This document shows, piece by piece, positions 24,788-33,150 of a stretch of DNA of 37,984 bases (position 1 is its first letter; the number at the start of each line of letters is the position of its first letter). A model generated the notes under the pieces. It saw nothing but the letters and a program-made list of their open reading frames with translations, was not told the DNA's origin and did not search any database. This DNA is from SAR116 cluster bacterium (GTDB taxonomy: Bacteria; Pseudomonadota; Alphaproteobacteria; Puniceispirillales; Puniceispirillaceae): NCBI GenBank assembly GCA_004212735.1, contig SHBD01000015.1, forward strand, positions 1-37,984, read 5' to 3'. The position numbers and the translations under genes were made by a program.

Positions 24788-25537
24788 ATGAATGAAGAAT
24801 TAGAGGTCGAAGGTCACCTCATCGAGATTATCGAGGAAGATTCCTATGCTGAGGCAGCGTCGCATCGGATCAGCGATAAAATTACTACGTTTATCCCCCA
24901 GCTTTTGGACATTGGCTCGATCAAACAGTTCAAGAACCTGTTTTATGGTGAGCGAACCAAAATTGAAGAGACGATACGGATAGTCTCTGACTTTGCCAAT
25001 ATTGAGATCGAGATCATTGGCGAAACAAAATGGATTGTGGTCGCCGTCTACATCCCCGAAATACTTGAACGTGTAAACGAAATTCTGGCGGAAGCAGAAC
25101 TTGAGATGCGGCAGACCAGTGATGAGCCAATCCAACTTCGTGGCCAGATCCCAGCACCCAACGACACTGAACTGACTGTCATGCTCGATGGTCTCGATAC
25201 ATTGGCATCGCGGTCTTTGAGCGCCATCAACGCCGTTAAGGGCGACGCCCTGTCGCGGCTCAGATCAGCAATGGACAAGGAATTTATCGAACCTTTGGAT
25301 GCGAAGGAAGCCGGGATCGGAATCACCCGCGTTCACGCCGAGGCAACCGAGGTGATCAAGGTGCTGAGACTGAAGAAACGGGTTGAGTTGCTTGGCCGTC
25401 GCTTCCAAATCTCCAGTGATGAGGAAAAAGCGTTGATGCCGAAGCTCGAGGAGGAAAAATACCAGCAGATTGAGGTTACTGAGAGCCTGGAAACGATTAA
25501 GGAAGAACAGTCAGCCGCCGAGTCAGATGAGGAGTAG
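24788..25537 (+). CDS. acidic, coiled-coil-rich cytosolic protein, function unknown
   Basis: 249 residues, very rich in Glu/Asp, with no signal peptide or membrane segment. The N-terminal half looks alpha/beta (HLIEIIEEDSYAEAASHRI, TKWIVVAVYIPEI), the middle is helical (LTVMLDGLDTLASRSLSAI) and the last 60 residues form a likely coiled coil (KVLRLKKRVELLGRRF, EEEKYQQIEVTESLETIKEE) ending in an acidic tail. GGAG lies 6 bases before the ATG. I recognise no family. It is convergent with the exported-protein gene at 25550. Confidence 0.7.
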   Translation: MNEELEVEGHLIEIIEEDSYAEAASHRISDKITTFIPQLLDIGSIKQFKNLFYGERTKIEETIRIVSDFANIEIEIIGETKWIVVAVYIPEILERVNEILAEAELEMRQTSDEPIQLRGQIPAPNDTELTVMLDGLDTLASRSLSAINAVKGDALSRLRSAMDKEFIEPLDAKEAGIGITRVHAEATEVIKVLRLKKRVELLGRRFQISSDEEKALMPKLEEEKYQQIEVTESLETIKEEQSAAESDEE

Positions 25538-25549
25538 GCTTTCCTTTGG

Positions 25550-25999
25550 CTATTGCTTGTAGGAAACGCCAGAAACCTCACATTTTTGAGCCACCATGAA
25601 TTGTAGTTTTTGATCCTCGATCATCTTGACCCAAATATCGTAGCCAACTTTCTGCGCCATTTTTCCCGTGATCATCTGCAGCGTTTTCTGGCATTGCCCG
25701 GTATCACCGGCGCGCAGGCCGCCCGCCTCAATGTTGCATTTCGCATCCGTGTTGTTGATCACCGTACCTGAGCTGTCCTGAACCAGCACCGAGACTCCCT
25801 CCACGTCCCGCAGGCTGTTATTCTTGTGCTGTAGTTTTAGGATGAAGGCAGTAAACACCCCATGGTCATCATCACCGAACACAACATCAACCGAGCAGGG
25901 AGTGGTATCACGCTCATGGGCGTGGCCTTGCATGACGGCGACAACTGACCCCAGGCAAACAAGACAAAGCAGACAGGTAAACTGCTTGATGGTTTTCAT
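25550..25999 (-). CDS. small exported protein, function unknown
   Basis: 149 residues. A signal peptide with a Cys-rich core (FTCLLCLVCLGSVVAVM, cleavage near GHAH) precedes a beta-rich mature domain. The mature part has Cys in TPCSVDV, AKCNIE, GQCQKT and QKCEVS, so two disulfide bonds are possible in the periplasm. No family recognised. It is convergent with the acidic protein gene by 12 bases and divergent from the gene at 26355. Confidence 0.65.
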   Translation of the reverse strand: MKTIKQFTCLLCLVCLGSVVAVMQGHAHERDTTPCSVDVVFGDDDHGVFTAFILKLQHKNNSLRDVEGVSVLVQDSSGTVINNTDAKCNIEAGGLRAGDTGQCQKTLQMITGKMAQKVGYDIWVKMIEDQKLQFMVAQKCEVSGVSYKQ

Positions 26000-26354
26000 G
26001 CGACCGCCCCACTTAAGGTCAAAATATAGTTTTGCAACATTAAATTCGCCTTTATATTAGTCATGATATTTTGGGGATGAAAAGCAAGATTTTACAGATA
26101 AAATCGACGCCTGTGGCAGTTAGCCCCAGTATTTTTCGCGGCGAGGGTAACATCATGCCACTTTTTGGCGTTTGTTCTGTTAAGGGGTTTAGGTTAAGTA
26201 GCGCAAAACAATCCCCAAGATTGTAAATTGGCCTGCTTGTGGCGGACAGTTTTACAGATTCAGGGTGATTGTGCTGTGACGATAGTATGTGAGGGTATGC
26301 TGGCTGGCGATCACTCCAGATCAAGTCTCCAGATGCCCGCTGAAGAGTAAGCAA
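26000..26354. other. intergenic region without a credible gene
   Basis: 355 bases between two divergent genes of unknown function. It holds a perfect 7-bp inverted repeat at 26088-26105 and a second TTTTACAGAT copy at 26250-26259. A minus-strand frame of 101 codons at 26061-26366 lacks a ribosome site and family-like sequence and is left out. Promoters for both neighbours are expected here. Confidence 0.6.
26088..26105. promoter_or_regulatory. inverted repeat GATTTTA-CAGA-TAAAATC
   Basis: A perfect 7-bp dyad with a 4-base loop, 89 bases upstream of the minus-strand exported-protein gene. A 10-base part (TTTTACAGAT) recurs at 26250-26259, nearer to the plus-strand gene. It could be an operator shared by the divergent pair. 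It is not followed by a T-tract, so it is unlikely to be a terminator. Confidence 0.35.
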
Positions 26355-26984
26355 ATGCAGGAACAATTCGACAGGACAACATGGGCAAACAAGCTGGAAA
26401 CCGGCTTGGAGGCTATCACCTTTCTTGAAATCAATGATCCGACCAATGTGATAAATGAGGCGGTTGACAGCCTTTTTGCGAATATGGCGGAAAACGAGAG
26501 TGCCTGTGAGGCGATCATTGATAACATCAGCAACGACGCATACCGGAATGTTGCGCTGGCACGGCTACGCTATAAGAAGGTTGAGCGGTTTGCGGCGGTG
26601 CTACCGCATGAGTTCATGTATCCCCGCGAGGATGAAGATGATATCGCATCATCCGATGAATTTGACAGCAGGGTATTTCAACTCTGGGCCAATGTGAACA
26701 GAAGCCTGCTTGGATTGGAAGAGGCTCTAGCCTGCCTGCGAGAGGATATTGCAGCCGCGATCAGGCAACGTGTCGAACTACCCGATTTTGCCGCCGAATT
26801 CGATGCGTGGATGTATAATGCAAATGAAGAGCTTCGCGCCAGAGCGAATGAGGACAGAAAGCGTGTCGACATTGATGATACGATTTCCAACGCCGTTCAG
26901 AGCGGCGCTGCCAGCTCGATCATTTTTCTACTCGTCGCGGCGGCCCTATTGGCACCACTGGTCAGCATGTGTACACAGGAATGA
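26355..26984 (+). CDS. tail-anchored-type membrane protein, function unknown
   Basis: 209 residues. The first 180 residues are helical and charged (FLEINDPTNVINEAVDSLFANMAENE, LRYKKVERFAAVLPHEF, RVFQLWANVNRSLLGLEEAL), without a signal peptide. A single C-terminal hydrophobic helix (AASSIIFLLVAAALLAPLVS) ends four residues before the stop, so the bulk should face the cytosol. ATG 26355 is preferred over upstream in-frame starts, which add a non-charged leader. No family recognised. The methyltransferase gene follows after about 24 bases, so they probably share a transcript. Confidence 0.65.
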   Translation: MQEQFDRTTWANKLETGLEAITFLEINDPTNVINEAVDSLFANMAENESACEAIIDNISNDAYRNVALARLRYKKVERFAAVLPHEFMYPREDEDDIASSDEFDSRVFQLWANVNRSLLGLEEALACLREDIAAAIRQRVELPDFAAEFDAWMYNANEELRARANEDRKRVDIDDTISNAVQSGAASSIIFLLVAAALLAPLVSMCTQE

Positions 26985-27008
26985 TCCCCTTTGGCCGAGA
27001 ATGCAGTG

Positions 27009-27605
27009 ATGACAGATAATCAAACGCTCAATGTCTATGATGAAAATGTTGATACCTACCGACAGCTGGTCGACAAGCTGCCAGAGCTGGAATCGATTAC
27101 CCACTTCACCAGCCTGCTTTCTCCGAGGGCGTTAATCCTCGATCTTGGATGCGGTGTCGGCAACGCCGCGGCGCAGATGCGTGATCAGGGGTTTCAACTT
27201 GTTTGTGTCGATGGCTCACCGGAAATGGTTAAGGCAGCGAATGACGCCTTTTCGCTGAATGCCACAACAGCGTTATTCAGCGATCTCGATGCCGTTGCCC
27301 AATATGACGGGGTCTGGGCCAATTTCAGTCTATTGCATGCTGCCAAGGCGGATTTTCCAACATATCTGCAGGCCGTCCACACTGCTCTCAAGCCGGGTGG
27401 TCTGTTTTTCATCTCGCTGAAGACTGGCACCGGCGAAAAGCGCGACCAGTTGGGTAGATTCTATGCCTATTATCAGGAAGATGAGCTGGAAAAATTACTT
27501 CTGAAAACCGGCTTCACGCCAAAACACACACGCCGTGGTGCATTGCGTGGCATGGCCGGCGATGTCGAGGATTGGTTCGGCATCCTGAGCCGGAAAGGGA
27601 CATGA
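27009..27605 (+). CDS. class I SAM-dependent methyltransferase
   Basis: 198 residues. Motif I LILDLGCGVGNAAAQM is followed by the acidic end of beta-2 (VCVDGSPEMVKAAN), the motif IV-type WANFSLLHA, and post-motif LKPGGLFFISLKTG. The Rossmann-like methyltransferase fold is certain; the acceptor substrate is not predictable. ATG 27009 is chosen; an in-frame TTG at 26991 would add six residues. Its stop codon is directly followed by the ATG of a DUF1330-like gene, so the two are coupled. Confidence 0.92.
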   Translation: MTDNQTLNVYDENVDTYRQLVDKLPELESITHFTSLLSPRALILDLGCGVGNAAAQMRDQGFQLVCVDGSPEMVKAANDAFSLNATTALFSDLDAVAQYDGVWANFSLLHAAKADFPTYLQAVHTALKPGGLFFISLKTGTGEKRDQLGRFYAYYQEDELEKLLLKTGFTPKHTRRGALRGMAGDVEDWFGILSRKGT

Positions 27606-27899
27606 ATGATGGCTAGAGTTCTCTGGATTTCCAGCTATTCGCGCATCTCACATCCAGACAAGCTGGCAGCCTATGCCGCGCTGGCGCTTCCGGCAATCAA
27701 AGCCGCGGGTGGCCGGATACTGGCACGTGGCCTACCTTTACAGACCTACGAGCAGGGACAATCGGAGCGTGTCGTTGTCATCGAATTTGACAGCCTCGAA
27801 GCTGCGTGCAGCATGCATGACGGAGCAGGCTATCAGGACGCACTGGCAGCGCTGGCCGATGGTGCGGAACGCGATATCAGGATCATTGAAACTGTCTGA
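27606..27899 (+). CDS. DUF1330-like small protein (paralogue B)
   Basis: 97 residues, the paralogue of the gene at 22689: LWISSYSRISHPDKLAAYAALALPAI, AAGGRILARG, VVIEFDSLEAACS and RDIRIIETV. The ATG sits directly after the methyltransferase stop, so translation is probably coupled. The fold is expected to be a dimeric alpha/beta barrel. Two such copies 4.6 kb apart flank the AcnX genes and the unknown cluster, which suggests duplication within one locus. Confidence 0.85.
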   Translation: MMARVLWISSYSRISHPDKLAAYAALALPAIKAAGGRILARGLPLQTYEQGQSERVVVIEFDSLEAACSMHDGAGYQDALAALADGAERDIRIIETV

Positions 27900-28017
27900 T
27901 GGATTGAACGCCATACTCTCGGTACAATCCACACTCCCGGAATAACAATGTGTGACTCTTGCCTCCTATTGCAAGGTAACACACGGCCATCACAAAAACA
28001 CATCGAAGGGCCAGCTC

Positions 28018-28848
28018 ATGAAGTCGATTTTGATAACTGGTTGTTCGAGTGGCATCGGCCTTGATTCCGCGCTTGCCTTTCACGATGCAGGCTGGCTGGT
28101 AATCGCCAGTTGCCGCAAGGAAGCGGACTGTGAGACGATGCGGAGCAGCCACGGCATGCAAAGTGTGCGAATCGATTATGAAGATGAGCCAAGCATCCGC
28201 GCGGGCTTTGAAGCCTCGCTCGAGATCACGGGCGGAGAGCTTGATGTGCTGTTCAACAATGGTGCCTACGCCGTCCCTGCTCTTGTTGAGGACCTGCCAA
28301 CCGATGCGCTGCGTGCCATTTTCGAGGCAAATTTCTTTGGCTGGCACAGTTTGACACGGCTTGCCATCTCGCAGATGCGCCAGCAAAAGGAGGGGCGCAT
28401 CATCCAGAATTCGTCTGTGCTTGGCTTTGCCCCCTTGAAGTTCAGGGGCGCTTACATTGCAACGAAATTCGCGCTTGAGGGATTGACCGACACGATGCGC
28501 CTCGAACTACACCGGACGAACATTCATCTGATTCTTGTCGAGCCAGGCCCGATCCGCACCAAAATCAGGGAAAATGCCTATGCGCAATTCCAACGCTGGA
28601 TCAACTGGCAGGAAGCAGCACGCAAATCCTGGTACGAGAATGTCGTGATCCCCCATCTATCTGCGATTGACCCGCCACCTGAAACTTTTGAATTGATGCC
28701 GGATGCGGTGACCAGAGTGGTGATGCACGCCGCAACGGCGCCACGCCCGAAATTGCGGTACCGCGTGACCACCGGCACCACCTTGATGATGATTTTTCGG
28801 CGTATCCTCACCTCGCGCGCCTATGACAGGCTGGCACGCAGACTTTAG
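28018..28848 (+). CDS. short-chain dehydrogenase/reductase
   Basis: 276 residues, classical SDR. Cofactor motif TGCSSGIG near residues 7-14, NNGAY near 81, catalytic Ser in NSSVLG near 137, and the YxxxK pair in YIATK near 150. FEANFFG also marks the family. A tail past residue 200 resembles larger NAD(P)H-dependent oxidoreductases acting on lipids or ketones; the substrate is unknown. ATG 28018 is used with GAAGG about 8 bases upstream; an in-frame GTG at 27952 adds 22 unlikely residues. Confidence 0.92.
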   Translation: MKSILITGCSSGIGLDSALAFHDAGWLVIASCRKEADCETMRSSHGMQSVRIDYEDEPSIRAGFEASLEITGGELDVLFNNGAYAVPALVEDLPTDALRAIFEANFFGWHSLTRLAISQMRQQKEGRIIQNSSVLGFAPLKFRGAYIATKFALEGLTDTMRLELHRTNIHLILVEPGPIRTKIRENAYAQFQRWINWQEAARKSWYENVVIPHLSAIDPPPETFELMPDAVTRVVMHAATAPRPKLRYRVTTGTTLMMIFRRILTSRAYDRLARRL

Positions 28849-28932
28849 CACCAGTCGTCCTCAGACGATATCAGGCGAACGCTCCAGCGCAAGCCGGTTG
28901 CCTTGATCGCCATGTCTGCGACATGATGCAGT

Positions 28933-29673
28933 GTGGATCATAACCTCATCATCATTCTCGGTCTGACCTTTGTCTTGGCGGGAACAATCAAGGGCATCGC
29001 CGGGCTAGGGCTGCCAACGGTCAGCCTCGGTATCCTGTCACTTGTATTTGATCTGGAAACAGCGATGGCGCTTCTCCTTGTTCCCTCATTTACCACCAAT
29101 CTCTGGCAAGCGTTTTCCGGCGGTAATATCTGGCGACTGCTCTATCGGCTCTGGCCGTTCCTGTTGCCAGCCACGGGCGCTGTCTGGCTGGGCGCCGCAC
29201 TATTTGGACAATTGCAGGCAGATTGGCTGGAAACTATGCTTGGGTTTTTGCTGCTGCTTTATGCCATTGCCGGCCTGACCGGTTTCCAGCCGCCGCTGCG
29301 CAGAGCCCATGAAAGGCCAGTCGGTATGCTTTGCGGTGTGGTAAATGGCGTCCTGACCGGACTAACTGGCTCTTTTGTCGTCCCCGGCGTCATGTTTTTG
29401 CAGGCGCTCCGGCTTGATCGGCATTCCTTTGTCCAGGCCATGGGAATTTTGTTCACCCTGTCAACACTGGCGCTGGCGTTGGCGTTACATGGCCATGGTA
29501 GGCTGACCCCCTCACTTGGCTTGGCATCAGCATTCGGTCTGCCTCCCGCGCTGACTGGCATGATCATTGGCAGCCGCATCCGACATTTGCTGACTGAGGC
29601 GCGGTTTCGTCAGTTTTTTTTCGCCTGCGTTCTGGGTCTTGGACTTGCCATCCTGACCAGCGCAATCTTTTAA
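28933..29673 (+). CDS. TauE/SafE family sulfite/sulfoacetate exporter-like permease
   Basis: 246 residues, about 8 hydrophobic helices in two repeats. The opening IIILGLTFVLAGTIKGIAGLGLPTVSLGIL with the Gly-Gly-rich GIAGLGLPTVS and the second-half GVVNGVLTGLTGSFVVPGV are family signatures. Members are inner-membrane permeases for sulfite, sulfoacetate or other organosulfonates; the substrate cannot be specified. The start is GTG 28933, since no in-frame ATG is nearby and no strong ribosome site is visible, so the exact start is uncertain. Confidence 0.9.
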   Translation: MDHNLIIILGLTFVLAGTIKGIAGLGLPTVSLGILSLVFDLETAMALLLVPSFTTNLWQAFSGGNIWRLLYRLWPFLLPATGAVWLGAALFGQLQADWLETMLGFLLLLYAIAGLTGFQPPLRRAHERPVGMLCGVVNGVLTGLTGSFVVPGVMFLQALRLDRHSFVQAMGILFTLSTLALALALHGHGRLTPSLGLASAFGLPPALTGMIIGSRIRHLLTEARFRQFFFACVLGLGLAILTSAIF

Positions 29674-29709
29674 CCGGCCTGTCATAGCGCCTGACAACCG
29701 CCACGGTGC

Positions 29710-29728
29710 TGCATTTTTTGCACATCAT
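29710..29728. promoter_or_regulatory. TGCA-N5-TGCA-CATCAT motif, copy 2
   Basis: TGCATTTTTTGCACATCAT, differing at one position from the copy at 8431-8449. It lies 81 bases upstream of the cyclic-nucleotide-binding gene. Function unproven. Confidence 0.3.
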
Positions 29729-29808
29729 TATGAAAAATTAAGCACTGGTGCGCAGCGCTTGAAACTGTAATCGTGGGCTAATCGGAAGCAACAGCAAATT
29801 GAGTAGTG

Positions 29809-30171
29809 ATGATTAAGCGATACTATAAAAAAGGTGAAGCGGTCTTTCGCGTCGGCGAATCGTCCAATGCTGTTTTCTTATTGATCTCCGGTGAGGTGGG
29901 TTTGTTTTTCCCAACAGACCTTTCGGAACCCTATATGCACATTAGGGAGTCCGAGACCTTTGGCGAAATGGGATTGATCGAGGGTGAACTCAGAAATGCA
30001 CGCGCCACCTGTCTTACAGATTGCCTTGTCGTCCACATCGAGCGTGCGGATTTCGACGCCAAATACGAGGATGCCGACCCTTTGATCAGGGCCTTAGTAC
30101 GATCACTAAGCAGCCGCCTGCGTGACGCCAACAGGAAACTCAGCACCCAGCAACGCCTCGCCGTTGCCTGA
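29809..30171 (+). CDS. stand-alone cyclic nucleotide-binding domain protein
   Basis: 120 residues forming one cNMP-binding (CRP-like) domain without a HTH: YYKKGEAVFRVGESSNAVFLLISGEVGLFF is the beta-roll start, and FGEMGLIEGELRNARATCLTDCLVVHI carries the phosphate-binding cassette (FGEMGLIEGELRNA). A C-terminal helix follows (LVRSLSSRLRDANRKL). The Arg in the RNARA segment suggests a functional cassette. Absence of the DNA-binding domain means it should act by protein-protein contact. ATG 29809 used; a GTG one codon earlier is possible. It is convergent with the esterase gene. Confidence 0.88.
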   Translation: MIKRYYKKGEAVFRVGESSNAVFLLISGEVGLFFPTDLSEPYMHIRESETFGEMGLIEGELRNARATCLTDCLVVHIERADFDAKYEDADPLIRALVRSLSSRLRDANRKLSTQQRLAVA

Positions 30172-30192
30172 TAAAAGGGCTATCGAGAACAG

Positions 30193-31119
30193 CTAGTCAT
30201 CCCCCAGCCAAACACCGCAACCAAGGTCACGCAGCGCGCTTGTGATCCGCGCAAAACTCTGTTTGGCCCGCGGCACCGAGTGACGCGCCCGCAAATAGCC
30301 GTGCACCAACCCCTCTTCATTAACCCATCGGGACCTGCCACCAGCGGCGGCAATGCGCTGACAATAGTCATGACCATCATCACTTAGAGGGTCAAATTTG
30401 GCCGAAATCACGATCGTTGGCGGCAGGCCGGAAAAATCACGATCCATCAGTGGCGCATAGGTTGGATCACTTGTTGGCGGCTGACCCTCGACCCTGATGT
30501 TCTCATAAAACATCACATCATCACGCGATAGCATGGGCGCGTCGGCATGACGGAGATAACTCCCGGTGTTGGAGTCACCGCCAAGCGCTGGATAGATCAA
30601 CAACTGGCCTGTGATCTGCGTTTCGGTATTCCGTAGAGTGTGTGCTACCGCCGCTGCCAGGTTGCCCCCGGCGCTGTCACCGCACAGTAAAACTGGCTGA
30701 CTGCTCATGGCGAAGACATGCCGGGTGGCAACCAGCGCGTCATCAAACATCGCTGGATGCCGGTGTTCGGGTGCCAGACGGTAATTGACGGCAATCACAT
30801 CATAGCCAGTGGCTGCGCAAATTTCGGCGCAGACATCATCATGGCTATCCAATCCCCCCATGACAAAACCGCCGCCATGAAAATAGACGATAGACGCACC
30901 GCCACCGCCAGCACTGTAATGGCGAAGCCCGACAGCGCCCGCCCTGCTGTCAACGACCTTTATGTGGTCAGGCCGACCCGCGGCAAAGGCCCGGCACATT
31001 GCATCATAGACACGCCGTTGCTCAGCAATTGATAGCTCTGCGGCGTCAGCCGGGTAATGGCGCGCCGTAGCGCGGATGAACTGCCACGTCGCCGAATCAA
31101 TCAAATCGCTATAATCCAT
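30193..31119 (-). CDS. alpha/beta hydrolase, HSL (GDXG) family esterase
   Basis: 308 residues. The oxyanion-hole motif VYFHGGGFVMGG near residue 80, the nucleophile elbow LLCGDSAGGNLAAAV near residue 150, the Asp region VISAKFDPLSDDGHDYCQRI and the His in EEGLVHGYLRARH define the bacterial hormone-sensitive-lipase family with a full catalytic triad. It would hydrolyse short-chain esters or lactones in the cytosol. A strong ribosome site (GGGGGAG) precedes ATG 31119. It is divergent from the EamA transporter gene. Confidence 0.94.
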   Translation of the reverse strand: MDYSDLIDSATWQFIRATARHYPADAAELSIAEQRRVYDAMCRAFAAGRPDHIKVVDSRAGAVGLRHYSAGGGGASIVYFHGGGFVMGGLDSHDDVCAEICAATGYDVIAVNYRLAPEHRHPAMFDDALVATRHVFAMSSQPVLLCGDSAGGNLAAAVAHTLRNTETQITGQLLIYPALGGDSNTGSYLRHADAPMLSRDDVMFYENIRVEGQPPTSDPTYAPLMDRDFSGLPPTIVISAKFDPLSDDGHDYCQRIAAAGGRSRWVNEEGLVHGYLRARHSVPRAKQSFARITSALRDLGCGVWLGDD

Positions 31120-31376
31120 TGCTCCCCCAGTTGGCTGATGACAAAGTGGCAGGCTGTCCCACTGCGATTACCCAGCCCAGTGTAGCGGCAAAGCCGATGG
31201 AAGATCAGGTCTTTATTTTTTTCAATATGCTCTTAAGAATAAATCATGGTTGAGAGTAAAATGGGGTCTAGGCCGAAGTCCGGCAAGAAATTGGTTTAGA
31301 TTATAGATGAACTCCGGGAGGCAGGGTCAATCACCCTTGGCTGACCATTATCCAAATCGGGTGAGGCAAAGAAACA

Positions 31377-32294
31377 ATGTTGAGTAATCTCTCACCTGCT
31401 AGTCGCGGTGCGGTTCTGCTTGTTGCTGGAATTTCGATTTTCGGGTTCTCGGACAATCTGACTCTTTTGGTCTCCGATCAGGTAGGTGTCGGTCAATTCC
31501 ATTTCAGCCGCTCGCTATTTGCAATGATCATGGTCGCATTGTTGGGCCGATTATGGGGCCTGGCTGTTGTCCCACGTCATTGGAAGCCGGTACTGGCGAG
31601 AACCGCCTTCATGGTCACGTCGATGCTACTCTATTTCGGTGTGATGCCAATGATGCCGATAGCCGAGGCGGGAGCTGGCCTGTTCACATCACCCATTTTT
31701 GTGCTGTTGTTCTCGAGTATCCTTTTTAAGGAACGCATCGGGTGGCGGCGAATTCTTGCGGTGATAATCGGCAGCGCAGGTGTTCTGCTGGTATTGCGAC
31801 CGGGCAGTGCGGGGTTCACCGTCTATCACCTGCTACCAGTGGTTGCCGGTGCCTCCTATGCCATGGGATCGCTGATCACTTATCGCCATCTTCGCGAGGA
31901 AAGTCCACTCGCGATCCTGATGAGTTTTATCGTCAGCATCGGGATAGTTGGCGCATTTTCCACAACCGGTCTGACACTCTTTCCTGTGTCTGACGAAATG
32001 CGGCAACAGGCACCTTTTCTGTTCTCTGGCTGGCAGAGCGTTGAAGGGATATTCTGGGTCTGGATCGCGGTAATTGCCGCCGGTGCGTCTGTCGCATTGT
32101 CGCTTATGACACGCGCCTATCAACTCACAAAGACAAGTTACGCTGCGATCTATGAATATGCCTATCTGCTCTCAGTCGGATTTTTTGGGTGGTTGTTCTG
32201 GGACATTATTCCAGACATGGTCAGCATTGCCGGGATCGCCCTCATCATCATGGCTGGGGTCGTCATAGTACTGGCGCAAAGCCGGAGTGAATAG
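31377..32294 (+). CDS. EamA/DMT family transporter
   Basis: 305 residues, about 10 membrane helices as two EamA repeats. The second helix pair has FTSPIFVLLFSSILFKERIGWRRILAVIIGSAGVLLVL, the typical EamA block with FKERI, and the second repeat has YAYLLSVGFFGWLFW. Substrates for this family range from amino acids and metabolites to nucleotides. Read-through from the divergent esterase is excluded by orientation; GAGG precedes the ATG. No specific substrate is suggested by context. Confidence 0.92.
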   Translation: MLSNLSPASRGAVLLVAGISIFGFSDNLTLLVSDQVGVGQFHFSRSLFAMIMVALLGRLWGLAVVPRHWKPVLARTAFMVTSMLLYFGVMPMMPIAEAGAGLFTSPIFVLLFSSILFKERIGWRRILAVIIGSAGVLLVLRPGSAGFTVYHLLPVVAGASYAMGSLITYRHLREESPLAILMSFIVSIGIVGAFSTTGLTLFPVSDEMRQQAPFLFSGWQSVEGIFWVWIAVIAAGASVALSLMTRAYQLTKTSYAAIYEYAYLLSVGFFGWLFWDIIPDMVSIAGIALIIMAGVVIVLAQSRSE

Positions 32295-32495
32295 CCAATC
32301 TGACCGAAGGGTCACAAACCACCAGCGAGAAAGGCACTGTCATCCTGTTCAGGTGACGCGCCTCGAATCCAGCGATTGGCATAATCACGAAGAGTGATAC
32401 TATTGATCTTTGTAAATTCTAAATTAGATGAATTGCATAATATCTGCCTGCAAACATTAAATTGAAACGTCAGAGCAAAAAAGGGAGTTATCTCA

Positions 32496-32846
32496 ATGCA
32501 AACCTATATATTGATGGGCAAGACAAGCCAGAGTTTTGCCACCGCGATGCTGAACAAGCCGCAGAACAGGCGTGAGTCCGTCCAACCGATGCTCGAAGCC
32601 TTCGGCGTGGAAGAGGTCGCATTCATGTTCACAAACAACCCCGAATATAATTTCGTCGCCATCATGAAGGCTGAGAGCGATGAAGTCTGTGAAGCCTTGG
32701 TCAATGTTGTCTATGCAACGGATAATTTTACAAAATTCGTTTGGAATCGTGCCTTTGATGCCGAGAACTACCAAAAGGTTTTCGAGCTTGGTCAACAGAA
32801 CATGGCCAGCTACGTTTCCTCACTAAAAGAAGCGGGATTGAGCTAA
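32496..32846 (+). CDS. GYD-domain-like small protein
   Basis: 116 residues. A dimeric alpha/beta-barrel fold resembling GYD proteins: MQTYILMGKTS at the start, VQPMLEAFGVEEVAFMFTNNPEYNFVAIMKAES, and a variable tail. The EYNFVAIMKA segment stands where the Gly-Tyr-Asp motif normally lies, and that motif is not strictly kept, so the assignment is moderate. GGGAG lies 8 bases upstream of the ATG. The next gene begins directly after its stop. Confidence 0.6.
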   Translation: MQTYILMGKTSQSFATAMLNKPQNRRESVQPMLEAFGVEEVAFMFTNNPEYNFVAIMKAESDEVCEALVNVVYATDNFTKFVWNRAFDAENYQKVFELGQQNMASYVSSLKEAGLS

Positions 32847-33101
32847 ATGTATGGACGCACAATTTCATTCACATTGTTGGCACCATCGCTATGGGCGGTG
32901 CTTGAGACCATTGCAAAGACCACCTCAACCCCGGACATGACACGCTACGCATTCAAGACGGGCGATAACAGCGGAGTCATCATTGAGATCTTTGCCGACA
33001 AGGAAATGGCTGGCAGCCAGTTGGATATCCTGAAAGCCGTTCAGAGCCTGAACGAACAGGCCATGGCGAAAGTGACCGTGGTTGAGGGGTATTCTGTCTG
33101 A
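32847..33101 (+). CDS. small protein translated with the GYD-like gene, function unknown
   Basis: 84 residues, starting right after the stop of the GYD-like gene (TAA-ATG), so translation is coupled. It has an alpha/beta pattern (FTLLAPSLWAVLETIAKTT, YAFKTGDNSGVIIEIFADKE, KVTVVEGYS) that could be a second dimeric barrel half. No family recognised. The convergent MerR-type gene ends 49 bases downstream. Confidence 0.55.
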   Translation: MYGRTISFTLLAPSLWAVLETIAKTTSTPDMTRYAFKTGDNSGVIIEIFADKEMAGSQLDILKAVQSLNEQAMAKVTVVEGYSV

Positions 33102-33150
33102 CCGAATGTCGGCGTACCATCACCCCCCCCTCACCGGCGTGGATAAACGT

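Noticed and set aside
26061-26366. Minus-strand open frame of 101 codons in the 26000-26354 gap
   Set aside because: No ribosome site, no family-like pattern, and it overlaps the start of the plus-strand gene at 26355.
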